From positions 23,256,701 to 23,320,700 of the forward strand of contig NC_087063.1 in assembly GCF_963678635.1 (NCBI RefSeq): a stretch of DNA of 64,000 nucleotides, in the 5' to 3' direction. The notes beneath the pieces are model-generated. The model did no database searches and had not been told where the DNA came from. It was given only the letters and a program-made list of their open reading frames with translations. Shown in pieces: positions 32,491-44,333 of the stretch. Numbering within the stretch: position 1 is the stretch's first letter; each line of letters opens with the position of its first letter. Source of the stretch: Symsagittifera roscoffensis (taxonomy: Eukaryota > Xenacoelomorpha > Acoela > Convolutidae). The position numbers and the translations under genes were made by a program.

Positions 32491-33189
32491 ACTCGAACTG
32501 AAACTTTTCGTTGAGTATTTCATACTTTGTGTTATGATAAAACGAAAGATATAATCAGTTGATACTAAAGCGCCGTGCAACTCTGCACTAACAAAATTTG
32601 GTTCTATTAATTATACTATTTCTTTGATTCTTTTTCCTTTGAACTCTGAAAGGAATTTTTTGGATTGTTCTTCCCTGTTTTTACAATTTGGTTTGAAAAG
32701 TCAAATAATGTCAGAAACAACTTAACACAAAAACTATTTTTTTGTTTCGTTTTGGTAGTCAAAATCAATTTCAGATTGAAATCAGACTGTCAGTCCCATT
32801 TGCCCTACTTGTGATAACGCGCACGCTCCAGGCTGTTTTTGATAACGCGACCTCTGAGCCTGGAAAGGGGCTTATGGACAGGTTATGCGAGTTAACTTTT
32901 GTGCTGTGATAACGCGTTAAGTTAAAAATATAAAAACTTTTTTTTATCCTAAAATTAAAGCTTATCTAAATTTCAGTTTTTTTTCTCTTGTAAAACTTGA
33001 ATATCAATGAAAAATCTTCAGGTTACATACAAGAACAGCGTATGAAAAATTTTCAGGCCAACTGAGGGAGTTCGTGATTTTTTGACCTTCATTTGTTTTT
33101 TTTTCCTATCTCAGATCAACAAAGACACACAATGCAGTATATCATGAATACCACTGAACAGGTTCTTTTGCAAAATATCAGATAGTTAC

Positions 33190-35200
33190 CAAAAAAGATA
33201 GACGAATTTCAAGTTAGCCTAATTCAACTAAATTATTTGCCTAGCGTTATATGTTGCACCGAAACCTGGCTTTCACCAAATCAGAATTTCAATATTTTTT
33301 TAAAATTAAGGAGCATCAACCTCTCATTGAAAGATCTAGTAAGCGTAGTGGAGGAGGTGTATGCTTATATATAAATTGTGGACTCAATTATGAACTAATA
33401 AAAAGAACAAGCTGTAACAACAATCAATTATTAAGCGTCAAAATTACAAACGAAAAACTGAAAAGTACAATTTTTACGTGTGTTTATATTCCTCCTAGGG
33501 CGGTAAAAACTCAGACACTCCTTATACTACAAAAAGTTTTGGATGATATTATAGTAGCACCATCTACACATCATTCATTTTGTGGTGACTTTAACATTAA
33601 TATTTTAAGAAAAAGCAAACGACTCTCTGAACTGATAAGCATATTAAATGCTTAAAAAAATGCTTAAGAAAGCAAGCAACCAGAGAAACTAAGACCAGCA
33701 AGATGTGTATAGATCTGTTTTTTTTTTGCATTGTAAAAAATTAGTATTCATCTTCAAAACGTCGGTAACTGATGATTATGGAGTAATTTTAAACGCAATA
33801 TCACTATCAGATATTGCGTTTAAAATTACTACATAATCATCAGTTACCGACGTTTTGAAGATGAATACTGATTTTTATTCACAAAAATGCAAATATGAAC
33901 TTTTTTTAAACCCAAATCCGACCATGGTACAAACTTGAATTGGAATCTTTTCTGAAAGAGTTAAATGGGTCTAAATATGAAAATTTATTCCATGTTGAAA
34001 CAAAAAATGACCAAATTAATTGCGATGAGTTTTTTTATTGTTGAACGTAAAGCCCAGAAATAAGACCAACAACATTAGCAGAGAATTTTTCCGTCTTTAT
34101 AACGATCTAACTTGAGCTACCAAAAACAACGAACATGAAGAAAAGAACATAAATGTTGACGAATTTAACGACTTCTTTGCAAATGTTGGAGACAAATTGG
34201 CAAGGAATTTTAATACTTTTGAAAAAAATAAGAGTCAGAAAGCAAATTAACTCAATTTTTTCAGCAGACATAACGCAAAATGAAATATCAAATATAATCG
34301 AATTGCTACACGCCAAGTTTAGTTTGGATACATATGGTTTTTATTCACTATTACTTGAAAAAGATTTGTCCAGTTATGCTCCCAGTTTTGACAAAACTTT
34401 TTCAAAAGTTTTTGTATAGACAAGTTTTTCCAGACAATTTCAACACATGAATATGTGTTGTGCACGAAGACACAATGCACATTCATTGACCTTAAAAAAG
34501 CCTTTGATACAGTTGACCATATGCTTTTACTTGAGAAATGTGACGCATATGGTTTTCGGGACCTGTTGTGGATCTTTTGAAATCTTATTTTAGAAGTCGA
34601 CAACAATACGTTGCCCTTAAAGCCAAACGCTCTCAAAATAAACTGTGACTTATGGAGTACAACATGGATCCATACTAGGCCCGCTTGTGTTCATCAATTA
34701 AAAAAATGATATTTAGCTAAATGAAAATAGTGGAAGTAATCTGATTTTATATATATGCAGACGACACTGTCATAAAAACAACAGCTAGAAACAGTGAGTT
34801 AACCGGCAAACAACAACAAGCATTGAACAAAATAGCAAGTTGGCAAGAAAAAAAACAAGCTGACCTTAAATAAAGATAAATCAAAAACAATGATTCTATC
34901 TAAGAAGAGCAGCGGAAAATCAGATAAAAAAACGAATGAAAAAATTATTGAAGAAAAAAAAATCGTTTCGATTTTTAGGTGTTCAAATTGACTCATTTAT
35001 TGATCATAATACAAAAATTGAAACCAATTTGTCGAGGTTTTGTGGTATGTATTACAGGTTGAGGTTTGAGGAAAATTTTAGATAAAGATCAACTACTGAA
35101 AGCATATAACGCGTATTTGAAACCTGTTTTACAATACGGGGTTTTGGCTTATGCGTCAAGAGACAAAACAAAATAGAAACAATTGAACCTAAAACCAAAC
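33190..35200 (+). pseudogene. decayed LINE endonuclease and reverse transcriptase
   Basis: The endonuclease motifs CTETWLSPN, RSGGGVCLYI, FTCVYIPP and CGDFNIN (33251-33655) are in part in frame. Downstream, FIDLKKAFDTVDH (about 34481-34519), GVQHGSILGPLVF (about 34653-34691, His replacing Pro-Gln order) and YADDTVIKTTA (about 34755) are reverse transcriptase blocks, followed by FRFLGVQID near 34970 and LKPVLQYGVLAYA near 35120. The motifs lie in different frames with intervening stops. Clearly inactive. Confidence 0.75.
33743..33869. repeat. near-perfect palindrome, 60-bp arms, 7-nt loop
   Basis: The left arm 33743-33802 and right arm 33810-33869 are reverse complements with a single mismatch. 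The arm content reads as a LINE endonuclease C-terminus (SVTDDYGVIL-like), so an inverted duplication of LINE sequence probably made it. Confidence 0.9.
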
Positions 35201-35639
35201 GACTCATAAAAAATATTTGTTTAAAGAGAAGAAATGAAAGCATCGAAATAAGACAAAAATGAAAAATATACTTCGTAAAGGAATTACATATCTTCGAATT
35301 ATTAAAGTTACTATGTAAGATTTTGAGAAAAGAGTGCATATCTGCCAGTGTCCAGGAAGCTGTAACTGAGAAAAATTTGAATACAATTTTGAAAAAGAGA
35401 GTATCAGCTAGGCAGATATCTGTGCATTCAAAGGGTAATCAATAAATTTCGATAAATGTTAGAATTAGAAAACTTTTCAACTTTGTTCGAAAATACTACC
35501 CAGATTTTGTAACCAGGATTAAGAACTGCACAGAATATCAATTACAAATCTTTAATCATGAGTTTTTGGACAATTTAATTTTAGGAAATTATCAACTGGT
35601 TAACCTCATTTTGAGTAGAAACAATATCTATCTATACTA

Positions 35640-35790
35640 TATTTGAATGCGAGTGACAGCTATCTCCCATGTTTAAGCATAATAATTTTGCATGTTTAAC
35701 GAAAGAATTTTTTCATGTTCAAGCTATATCATATATTGCAATACTTGAGAAATTTTTTCAATTAGTTTTCCGCAAGGTCATTAATTTTTC
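35640..35790 (+). repeat. satellite leader repeat, copy 1
   Basis: Unit with TCTCCCATGTTTAAGC, TTTTGCATGTTTAACGAAAG and ATATATTGCAATACTTGAG. Recurs at 35880 and 38990. Confidence 0.65.
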
Positions 35791-35879
35791 AGTATTTTTT
35801 TCGAGGCCAAATTAAGTCTGTCTGTATTTTAATTAATTTGATTATGTCTGTCTACCCGTCGCCTAATTTTTTATTTTCA

Positions 35880-36045
35880 TCTATTATTTTTTATTTATTA
35901 AAATGCGGGTTTCACTATCTCGCCATGTTAAAGCTTTTTCAACGTATTATTTTTTGCATGTTTAACAAAAGAATTTTTTCACGTTTAAGCTAAATCGTGT
36001 ATTGCAAGGGTTAAGGTTTTTTTTTCGATTTTCCAGTTTAAATTC
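35880..36045 (+). repeat. satellite leader repeat, copy 2
   Basis: TCACTATCTCGCCATGTTAA, TTTTTGCATGTTTAAC and GTATTGCAAGGG. Lies directly before satellite block A. Confidence 0.7.
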
Positions 36046-36059
36046 AGTGTTTGTTTCAT

Positions 36060-37590
36060 CTGAAATTAGCAACCCGATAGTAGGACATTGTCAGAGTATT
36101 CCCAGGTTTTGCGATTTTGGCCTCCATATATGAATAATCAAATCCTTTAAGTTTACGAGATAGGCAGTTTTCGTGATTTTTTCAAAATTTTTTAGAAAAT
36201 TTAATTTTAAAAAATTTCTCAATTTTTGAAATTTTGACCCTGTAGTTGGGTGCCGTCATCTTGCCTTCAATTCTCACTGCTCAAATCCTTGTAGTTTTCG
36301 AGATAAGATGTTTTTTTTTTCAAAACATTTTCAAAAACTCAGATTTTCAAAATTTCCAAAACTTTGAAGATCTCAATCCTGTTGTTGGATATTGTGAGGG
36401 TACTCTCAAGTGTTGCGAATCTTACCTCTGATTATGGCTGCTCAAATTCTTGTAGTTTTCGAGATATGACGTTTTTTTGGTTTTTTCAAAATTTTTCAGA
36501 AAACTTAGATTAAAAAAATTTCACAAAAACTTGAAATTATCATCTCTGTAGTGAAACTCTGTCAGGGTACTCTCAGGAGTTGCGAATTTTGCCGCAATAT
36601 ATGACTGCTCAAATCCGTGTAGTTTTCGAGATATGACGTGTTTTATGATTTTCTCCGAAATTTTCAAAAAAAGTTACATGTTGAAAAATTCCAAAAGTTT
36701 GAAGATCTCAATCCTGTTATTGGAATCTGTGAGGGTACTCTCATCGGGTTTCGAATCTTGTCTCTGAATATGAATGCTCAAGTTCCTTTAGTTTTTGAGA
36801 TATGACGTTTTTGTAGGTTTTTCAAAATTTCTCAGAAATTTTAGGAATAAAAAATTTCACAAAACTTGAAATTTTCTTTTCTGTAGAGGCTTTGTCAGGG
36901 TACTCTCAGGAGTTGCGAGTTTTGCCTCCCAATTTGACTGCTGAAATCCTTGTAGTTTTCCAGATACGAAGTTTTTTGTGATTTTTTCAAAATAAATTTC
37001 ATGAAAATTAAATTATTATTTTTTTCAAACTGTGAATATCCTAACATGTATTTGGGGGGCTGTCAGAGTAATCTCAGGGGTTGCAAATTTGGCCTCCAAT
37101 TGAAAATACCCAAATCATTTTTGCTTAGGAAATACGACGATTTTTGTATTTTTTTTTGAAATTTTCAGAAAACTCAAATTACAAAAGAATTGATCAAAGT
37201 GAAATTCCCAGCCCTGTAGTCGTGTACTTTCAAAGATTGCGAATATTGCCATCAAAAAAGACTGCTCAAATTTTGGTAGTTTTCGAGATGTGAATACCTT
37301 TTTTTTTAGAAAACTAATGGTGAAAGTTCTCAAAATTTGAATTTCCCAACGTTGTAGTTGGGTACTATTAGAATACTCTCAGGAGTTGCAAATCTTGCGT
37401 CCAAATGCGACTGCTCAGTTGCTTTCAGTTTCCCAGATGTGACGTTTCTTAGTTCATTTTAAATTTTTCGAAGAAATTTTATGGTTCTTCAAAATTTGTA
37501 TAAAAACTTGAATAAAAAACTTTGCAAAATTTGCAATTACGAACCCTGTAACTGAATGCTGTCAGAGTACACTCAAAGAATAGTTTTTTG
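36060..37590 (+). repeat. satellite block A, ~163-bp unit, about nine copies
   Basis: Unit landmarks: ACTGCTCAAATCCTTGTAG, TTTTCGAGATATGACG, TTCACAAAACTTGAAATT, CTGTCAGGGTACTCTCAG, GAGTTGCGAATTTTGCC. The CTCAAATCC landmark falls near 36131, 36283, 36444, 36608, 36776, 36948, 37108, 37264 and 37410. Copies are diverged, so the array is old. Confidence 0.9.
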
Positions 37591-38989
37591 AGTTGTTGAA
37601 AATTCGAAGCGCGGAAGGTGCTGTACACGCTAGTTTTTAAAAAAGTTGCTGTCAATGGTAGGTATACTGATGAACTTTCACGCCTTTTCGCTTCAACTTT
37701 ATTTCTCACTAAATCATTTTTATTGATTTCTTGATTAACTATCGATGTTAAAAACCAACAGAAGTCATTGCAGGATCAGAGGCGGCTGAAAACAGGCTGC
37801 AGAGTTCCGCGGCGTTCTTTCAAAGAGATTTCATTTGGTTGTAAATGTAGTAACTTTTACAGTGAATGGAATCTAAATTGCAAACAATTTATTATGATTA
37901 TTATAAAACAGTAGAATAGTCAGTTTCAACCATTTCGTTGATCAAATTGTTTCTTTGATTCATGAAACTCTTTCTCAGGTAGCACCACAAGAAAAGATGC
38001 TTCTAATATTGTTTCTTCTTCGGGGCAGAGCAAAGTTTCAATATTATTGTGCTTGTAAAAATGGAATTGCAATATTATTTAGCTCTTCAGAAACGAAAAA
38101 TGGTTTTTGGCTCGTCGCGAACCAACAAAATGAAGATAATTTGGGTCCTTCTTACCAATTTCTTCGCCTTTGGTTGCCTATAGATTAAAAAACATTCACT
38201 CATATGACTTACTCAACAGTTAAGCATATGCCAGTAAGGAATGTGTTCATCCGTTTCTCAAGATGATAGGTGGGTGGTTGACAAATAGATTCTAAATCGG
38301 TTCCCAACTTTTTATGAACTTCCTTGATCAGAATTCATCCTTGGACCATTGTACTTGTTTTAAGCATTCTTCAATATTTTGTTGAAATTACAATATTTTG
38401 ATGGTGGAGTTTGGATTTACTGAAATTAATAAAACTAGTTATTATGTGTTGGTTTGTATATATAAAGGTTTAGCATCAGATTTCAAGTTGCAATCCAATA
38501 TAAAATTTTCCTGAACCGAAGATATCATCTAGGCCATTTTTTTCCATGGTTACAAACAAAAACAAATTTCATCAAAAATTTCGCCAATTGCTCTCCACTT
38601 TGAAGAGCAAATAAGCAAAAATCGAACATTTATTTAAAAAATCTGGATTAAAACTATAAAATATGCTTTCAGAATATCTTTAGTACCCTAGGATAAGTCT
38701 TTTTATCTTTGTGATACAACCGGGATAAATGAGTAACACATACACAGGGTAAAAAATTTTCAAACACGAAATTGGACTCTTCTATGGAAGCAAAAATGAA
38801 GTCTAGACAGTTGGTTAGTAAAGCTGACTTCTGAAATCTTAAGCAACACTAGGCTATTCAATTTGTACCCAGGTTTTACCAGTCTCAATTATCCTGAAAT
38901 GTCTAATATAGAAAATTTCTGGTATAAGTGAATATCAATTATAAATTAACGATTCATAAGTGTTCAATGTTAACCTAAGTCGTACATCT
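37591..38989. other. no gene seen
   Basis: AT-rich intron sequence between satellite blocks. The 77-codon open frame at 37955-38188 has no recognisable domain. Confidence 0.4.
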
Positions 38990-39150
38990 ATCTATTAGCT
39001 ATTATATATTTAAATGTGGCTTCACTATCTCGCCATGTTTAAGAGTTTTAAACGTATTTTTTGCATATTAAACGAAATTTTTTTTAAAGTAAGCTATATC
39101 GTATTCGTATATTGCAATGCCTAAGAAATTGTTTCGATTTTCCTGTTCTT
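38990..39150 (+). repeat. satellite leader repeat, copy 3
   Basis: TTCACTATCTCGCCATGTTT, TTTTGCATATTAAACGAAA and GTATATTGCAATGCC. Lies about 170 bp before satellite block B. Confidence 0.7.
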
Positions 39151-39319
39151 AGGCTAATTGAACGGCCTGAATGTAAGACTGAAGCTTTGATGCCAGCATG
39201 GTAGGAGAGAAGGGCAGCGCAGTGTATGGTAGTGAAAAAGTGGGATTCATCTTTCTATACCTCATGTAATGGCTTTTTCGTTCCAGCCTTTAGTTCACCA
39301 AACTTAAAATTACGAACCA

Positions 39320-39960
39320 TATGATAGGTGCTGTCACATTTTTCCCATGGATTGCGGATTTGGCCGACTAGTATGAATACCCTAGTCCTTTAAGTTGACG
39401 AGACAGGACCATGGTTAAATATTCAAAAGTTTTAAACTAACTTAGATTTGAAAAATTTCACACAATTTGAAAATTGCAACGCTATACTTGGTTGCTGTCA
39501 GGATGCTCTCAGAATTGCAGATCTTGCGTTCAAAAGTGACTGCTAGAATTCCTTCAGTTTCCGAGATAAGACGGTTTTTATGATTTTTTGACACCATAAT
39601 GTGAATTTCCCAACCTTAAAGTTGGGTGGTGTCAGGGCAATTTAAGGGGTTGAAATCTAGCTTTCAAATATATCTGCTCAAATCCTTTCAGCTTTCAAGA
39701 TATGACGTTTTTATGATTTTGAAAGTTTTTCAAGTAAATTAAATTTAAAAAAACTCAAAAAATTTGAAATTATTAACATTCTAGCTTGTTGCTGTCAGGG
39801 TACTCTCAGGGGTTGCAAATCCTTCCTTCACTTGACTGCTGAATGATTTAAATTTTTGAGATAAAAAGTTTTTATGATTTTATCAAATTCTTTCAGTTAA
39901 ATTTAAAAAGTTTCACGAAAATGGAATTATTTAAACCTTCAGTTGGGCGCTGTCAGCGGA
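39320..39960 (+). repeat. satellite block B, ~160-bp unit, about four copies
   Basis: Same unit as block A (ATCCTTTCAGCTTTCAAGAT, GATATGACG, GCTGTCAGGGTACTCTCAG) near 39375, 39540, 39672 and 39832. Confidence 0.8.
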
Positions 39961-40756
39961 ATTACACAATTAATGACAGCGATTGATATACAAACGGCCT
40001 ATCGAAAATGATTAACTATTTAAACGAGAATCTCATTTTGGAACCTAGCGATTTTGCGAGTGAAATCGTTTCAGAAGTCTTCTTTCAAATATTGGAAGTG
40101 CAGTTGTATGCTTTCGGTCATTTTAGTATTTTGTTTCTGAGTTGAAAAAAATACGAAGATTTGAAAGCCAGTAGTTGTTGAGATCGGACCATATTAGTTT
40201 TAAAAGAAACTCAAGAGTTGAATTGATTTTTATTGTTCAAATCAAGAAGTAAAAAGCGTTTCTGGATGACCCGTATTTTGTTTCTGTTGCATCAATCTAG
40301 TTGATTTTTCATATTTCAGTTTTGAAAAAATGTTACGTTCATTCATTAATCTGTTTGAAGCACCGGAGATGCGTTACGTGCTAGTTTCATTGATATGAAT
40401 TTTCTCTTTTTTAGTGCGATAGCTGCTTCTGCTTTTTTCATATCTTAATTTTTTGTTCTAGCTAGGTAACTTTTTAATTTTACTTTCTGTGCCGTATCTG
40501 ATAGTTATTTCGCTCTGCGAATATCATGCTTTATCAAATCAAAACATCAAGCTTTTAGATTAAAAATATTTCAAAAAACGGCGAAATTGAAATAATTTAT
40601 TTTCAAGTCTCATTCGATTCCGATTCAATAGATTACTGAGTTATTTAATTAAGTAAGCAGCAATATGTGGTAATATGGAAAGATAGCTGTCAAATTGATA
40701 ATTTCAAAAATTTGATTTTTCGGTTTAGAAAGTATGATTTTTCGGTTTAGAAAGTA
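39961..40756. other. no gene seen
   Basis: AT-rich; ends with a 22-bp exact tandem duplication (GATTTTTCGGTTTAGAAAGTA) at about 40715-40758. Confidence 0.4.
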
Positions 40757-40905
40757 TATAAGATCATTTATCCACGAGGGATAGGACCAACATACGAGCT
40801 GTACAGCCCATCACGGCGAACCGCTGTTGTGCCCTGCTTAAGAACTACATGCAATTTTTTTGGTTATTTAGACTTTTCTTCCTAATTTCTATTGGAAAAC
40901 AGACA
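40757..40905 (+). repeat. dispersed repeat shared with 59770-59935
   Basis: TTTATCCACGAGGGATAGGA, CCAACATACGAGCTGTACAG and TGCTTAAGAACTACATGC have close matches at 59783-59875. Confidence 0.65.
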
Positions 40906-42650
40906 TTTTGGTCTGTAAGGTTCAAGAAAACATTTTTTCTCAATATGAGTCTTATTGTCCGAAAATATGACTAGAATGGTTTTTATTGTAAACTGTTTCC
41001 ATCGTTTTTATTGTAAACTGTTTCCACAGCTTTTTAAACATGAATAGAATGAATTTTTTTGTAAATTGTTCCGACAGCTTATAAGCCTACGATTGTTTTT
41101 TGGCACTTGTAAATGTTGTTACCGCATAGGTTGATTAACATCTATTGACAGCGTCATTGATAATAGAACTGGATTTTTTGGCACATAAGCACTACGTACT
41201 GATGAACCTTCCTTTCCTTCCAGTTAACTACGATTTGGTTTAATTAGATGCCTTTTCCTAATTCCGCTTCGGGGCCTCTAAAAAGGATTAGCACTCTCTC
41301 TCTGAGCTGATGAAGTTTTCAGTTCCAATCAACGAGCAACTGAATTGCGATCGCAACCAAAGATGAATTTCCTTATTACAACCAACGTCTCGAGAGTTAT
41401 CTGAAGAAGTGATTATAAATTTAAAAGGAAATCAAAAGAGGAAATAAGAGTGAAACTCAATAACACGATCAGTATTTTTCTACTCTCACACAGGCGAGTT
41501 ATTAACGCCATGCATGGATCGAGGGTTTTCGCCAACGAGACGGTTTTTTTAAAATGACCTTTGACGTTCGCCCTATATTTTACGTGTAGGCTCTTTTAAA
41601 TTTGTTCAGCCAGAACTTGAGGATTTTTGACCCAAATTTTCTGCAATGCATGCAACTGAAAATCAAAATGGGCCTTTATGATCATGTTTTGGAAAGTTTT
41701 GCCCCAAAAATTTTGTTCCGAAAATTTTTAGGTGCATCGACGCAAAATGTGTGTCATTTATTACCAAAAAAGGGGGGTCAAGGGGCCGAATACCTTCCCA
41801 GTTTGAATAGTTCCGCTGATATGTACAACATAAGGTATTCATCGACGAAGTGATTTCTAATTCATCTAGGTCAAATGGTTTAAGAAACAAACTTCAAGTT
41901 TTCACGCTCATTTCTATATTTGGCGGCTAATCTTTCAATTTTTTTCTTAGCTTAGTTCAAATTCATCTGCTTACTGTGCAGCAAATTCCGTTCTCTGATG
42001 ACAAAAGTGCAATTAGCCTCCAAATAAAAGGTTATGAGCTAGAATTTTAGGAAGAAATGAGGTACCTTGCGAAACTAAGGTATAAGCAACATCTAGCTTA
42101 ACTTAAAAAAGCTCTCAAACCTCACGGCCAAAATTTATCACTACAGAATGTTTTCCTATAAAAAGTATCTAGTTAGACTTCCCAACGTATGTGGAGCTAG
42201 TATTGCAAAATGTAGTTGTTTTACGGATTAGCCAATAAAACGGAGTTTAATAAAGGAAGCTTAAAACGGAGCTTAATATAGGAAAGATATTTCACCTGTG
42301 ATCTCTTTTCATGAAGTAATGGGAATTGGAAATTTGCCATTTGGGTTAGTTAATATACGGATTATTTCCTGTTCCATTATGGCGTAGCGTAGCGTATGCA
42401 GCAAATTAATCCGGCTCAGATATTGGTCCAAGAGTCGAACCATTTCAAATTTTGATCTTATGTAAAATCAAAAAAGTATTTCAGATACCTCAAGGGGAAG
42501 TCAGTTTTGAAGATTGTTGTGGTTCTTGTAATTCACAATTGAAAACATGTCTCACCTATGATTAGGTTTCATTAAGTTAGGGGTCTTTGAAAATGCCAGT
42601 TTGAGATAATTGACGCGAGATATATTGCGAACCTATTGCATTATGCTCTC
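40906..42650. other. no gene; weak hAT-like patch at 41560-41880
   Basis: A tandem pair of TTTATTGTAAACTGTTTCCA at about 40982-41025. The 41560-41880 patch resembles the hAT-type MITE interior (GCAATGCATGCAACTG, CCAAAAATTTTGTTCCG, AAAAGGGGGGTCAAGGGG) but has no clear ends. Confidence 0.4.
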
Positions 42651-42780
42651 CACTCAAATTTAGTATATTTGGCGCCGAAGACATCTTTAGAAAGTACAAA
42701 GGGGAACACTCTGCGCCGAAGACACCTTTAGAAATATAGTGCAAAGGGGGACCCTCCCCCCTAAATCCGCCAGTGAGCTG
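42651..42780 (-). repeat. hAT-type MITE fragment
   Basis: TTTGGCGCCGAAGACATC appears twice in variant form, followed by the end CCCCCTAAATCCGCCAGTG, a decayed CAGGGGCGGATTTAGGG terminus. Confidence 0.6.
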
Positions 42781-43105
42781 AGGTATAATATTAAAGCCAT
42801 TTCAGTCGTGATTTGTCCTCAAAAATAACGTGTTCCATGTCGATAAAAACTGTTTTTTTTTTCTTCTATTTTTCAGACTAATGATGCAGTGTCGAGAAAG
42901 ATTTAGTGTCGATAAAATACCGAAATTTTTTCATTTTTTAAATTAATGATTTTTTTTCTGACTGGAAATTTCCGGTAGTTGTGGTAGAAATTTTAAATAC
43001 AAATTTTCTGAGCCTTTATTATCTATGAGTTGGATTATCGTGAATTTAGGAAAGTTTTCAAGTTCTGAAGCTAGAATTTCGAAGCAGGTGCTGTTGTTGT
43101 TCTAG

Positions 43106-43245
43106 GCTCCGATTGGATGTGTGGACCTGAGGCGCTGTGTGGAAGTGGTAGAAGTGTCGAGGAGTGTGTGTGCCATCCCACACGCATTCGCTCTCAACAT
43201 GCAAGAGCCCTACCAAAGCGACCCCTCCTGTGTCGTCAATTACAG
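43106..43245 (+). CDS. ANLN: anillin, PH domain exon 2
   Basis: A 140-bp exon with a strong polypyrimidine acceptor (ctgttgttgttctag) and donor TACAG|gtatt. It is a sharp GC-rich island in AT-rich sequence. It starts at phase 0 and ends with two bases (AG) that complete an Arg codon with the first base of the exon at 47478. The frame reads APIGCVDLRRC, a spacer, SVCAIPHAFALNM, then DPSCVVNY. In anillin PH domains the equivalent pattern is NPIGRINL..C, REFCARR.TFEL. A second frame is also open and cysteine-rich; I reject it because only this frame continues the PH domain on both sides and keeps the phase. Confidence 0.88.
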
Positions 43246-43426
43246 GTATTAAAACTGCTCAAGTTACCATAAGTTGCATAGGGTTGGAAATTTCATTTTT
43301 GATTAAGAAAATTTATCGACGCAGAGCTAATTATTCTGACCGAATTGGTTCAAAAGGAGCAAAAAATGCATATTTTTTCAATTAATTTCAAGTTATTTCA
43401 TTTGCTTATAGTATTAAGAGTTATGA

Positions 43427-43882
43427 ACGTAATGAGTACTTTTATATAGGTCTTGCTGATTTTTTTTCAAGAAAAAATGTGAAAATTTGTTCACGCTCAA
43501 TTTTGATTTTTCGCAGTTTGACTTGTAATTTTATTAAGTTCATGGCATTTCTATTGTTAAAAGGAAGGCAGTTTCCACTATCGAGCAGCAAAAGTGTAAA
43601 AGTAAAAAAAAACGTGATCGACTTCTAATTTCAAAAATGGAAATTAATTAAAAGATTTCCCAGCGAAATAAAAGTTTTACGTATTGATCCAGTTTTTTCA
43701 AATTGGGTTAATTGTAACAAAAAAGTGTCCATCAGAAATTTCTCTTCAAATTCAAAGAGCTTTAAGGCCGTCTATTTTGTTCTTCGAAATTCAAAAGTTG
43801 AAGATTTTTGAAGAAAAAAGTTTTTTTTTAAGTTTCCTTGCGTTCATTACTCTTTCCAACTGTCAGTTGGCTATGTTCAATT
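43427..43882 (+). mobile_element. HINE-like element copy
   Basis: Starts AGAGTTATGAACGTAATGAG, ends GCGTTCATTACTC, TTTCCAACTGTCAGTTGG and CTATGTT. About 180 bp after anillin PH exon 2. Confidence 0.75.
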
Positions 43883-43887
43883 TTTTT

Positions 43888-44333
43888 AGAATCGATGAAC
43901 GTTGCTCAGACTCATATTAGTCGTGATGATTTTTTTTTCAGGAAAAGTCTTGAAATTTTCTCAGGCACTAATGTACTTTTTCGCGGTTTGACTTTTGATT
44001 TCTTTTTATTTTCAGTTCTTTTTTTGTTGAAAGGAAGGCAAATTCCACTAATGAACAGCAGAATATAAAAGTCCCTAAAAACGTGATCCAATTCTAATTT
44101 CGAAATATGAATTCCATTTTCAGATTTACCTGCGAAATAAAAAGTTTTGCCTTAATGCTCCAGTTTTCTCAAATTGGGATAGTTTTGTCAAAAACTGTCA
44201 ATCTTAAATTGTTCTTAAATTTCAAAGAGTATCAAGGCCATCTTTTTTGGAAATTTGAAAGTAAGTGTTTTTTTTCTGTTTCCTTCCGTTCATTGAATTT
44301 TTTCTTATTGTCTGTTGGCTATGTTAGTTCGTT
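43888..44333 (+). mobile_element. HINE-like element copy, variant ends, tandem with the previous
   Basis: Starts AGAATCGATGAACGTTGCTC; ends CCGTTCATTGAATTTTTTC then TGTCTGTTGGCTATGTT. Same body order as the copy at 43427. Confidence 0.7.

Larger units (their letters stand above)
31730..35640 (+). mobile_element. old, decayed LINE (ORF1 plus endonuclease/reverse transcriptase)
   Basis: A degenerate LINE related to the Jockey/CR1/L2 group but different from the intact copy at 11.4 kb. ORF1 remnants lie at 31856-32490, endonuclease at about 33190-33655 and reverse transcriptase at about 34150-35200. Many stops and frameshifts separate recognisable motifs. It contains a long palindrome (33743-33869). 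The 600 bp between the ORF1 remnant and the endonuclease show no clear coding. The 5' and 3' limits are approximate; a leader repeat of the satellite family begins at the 3' end. Confidence 0.75.
6257..43105 (+). other. 36.8-kb anillin intron with nested genes and repeats
   Basis: The donor at 6257 (gtatgt) and the acceptor ending at 43105 (tgttgttgttctag) join two halves of one PH domain in phase 0 with no residue missing relative to the family. The intron contains, on the same strand, a single-exon GPCR gene (27937-29829), a three-ORF LINE, a decayed LINE, satellites and many short repeats. The coding side is well supported. That the whole interval is one intron is inferred from exon order, phase and protein continuity. 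Confidence 0.75.

Noticed and set aside
36060-37590. CRISPR-like array
   Set aside because: Units are ~163 bp, diverged and contiguous with no spacers; a eukaryotic satellite.
43106-43245. Alternative frame giving an EGF-like Cys pattern
   Set aside because: Open and tempting, but only the other frame matches anillin and keeps phase with the exons on both sides.
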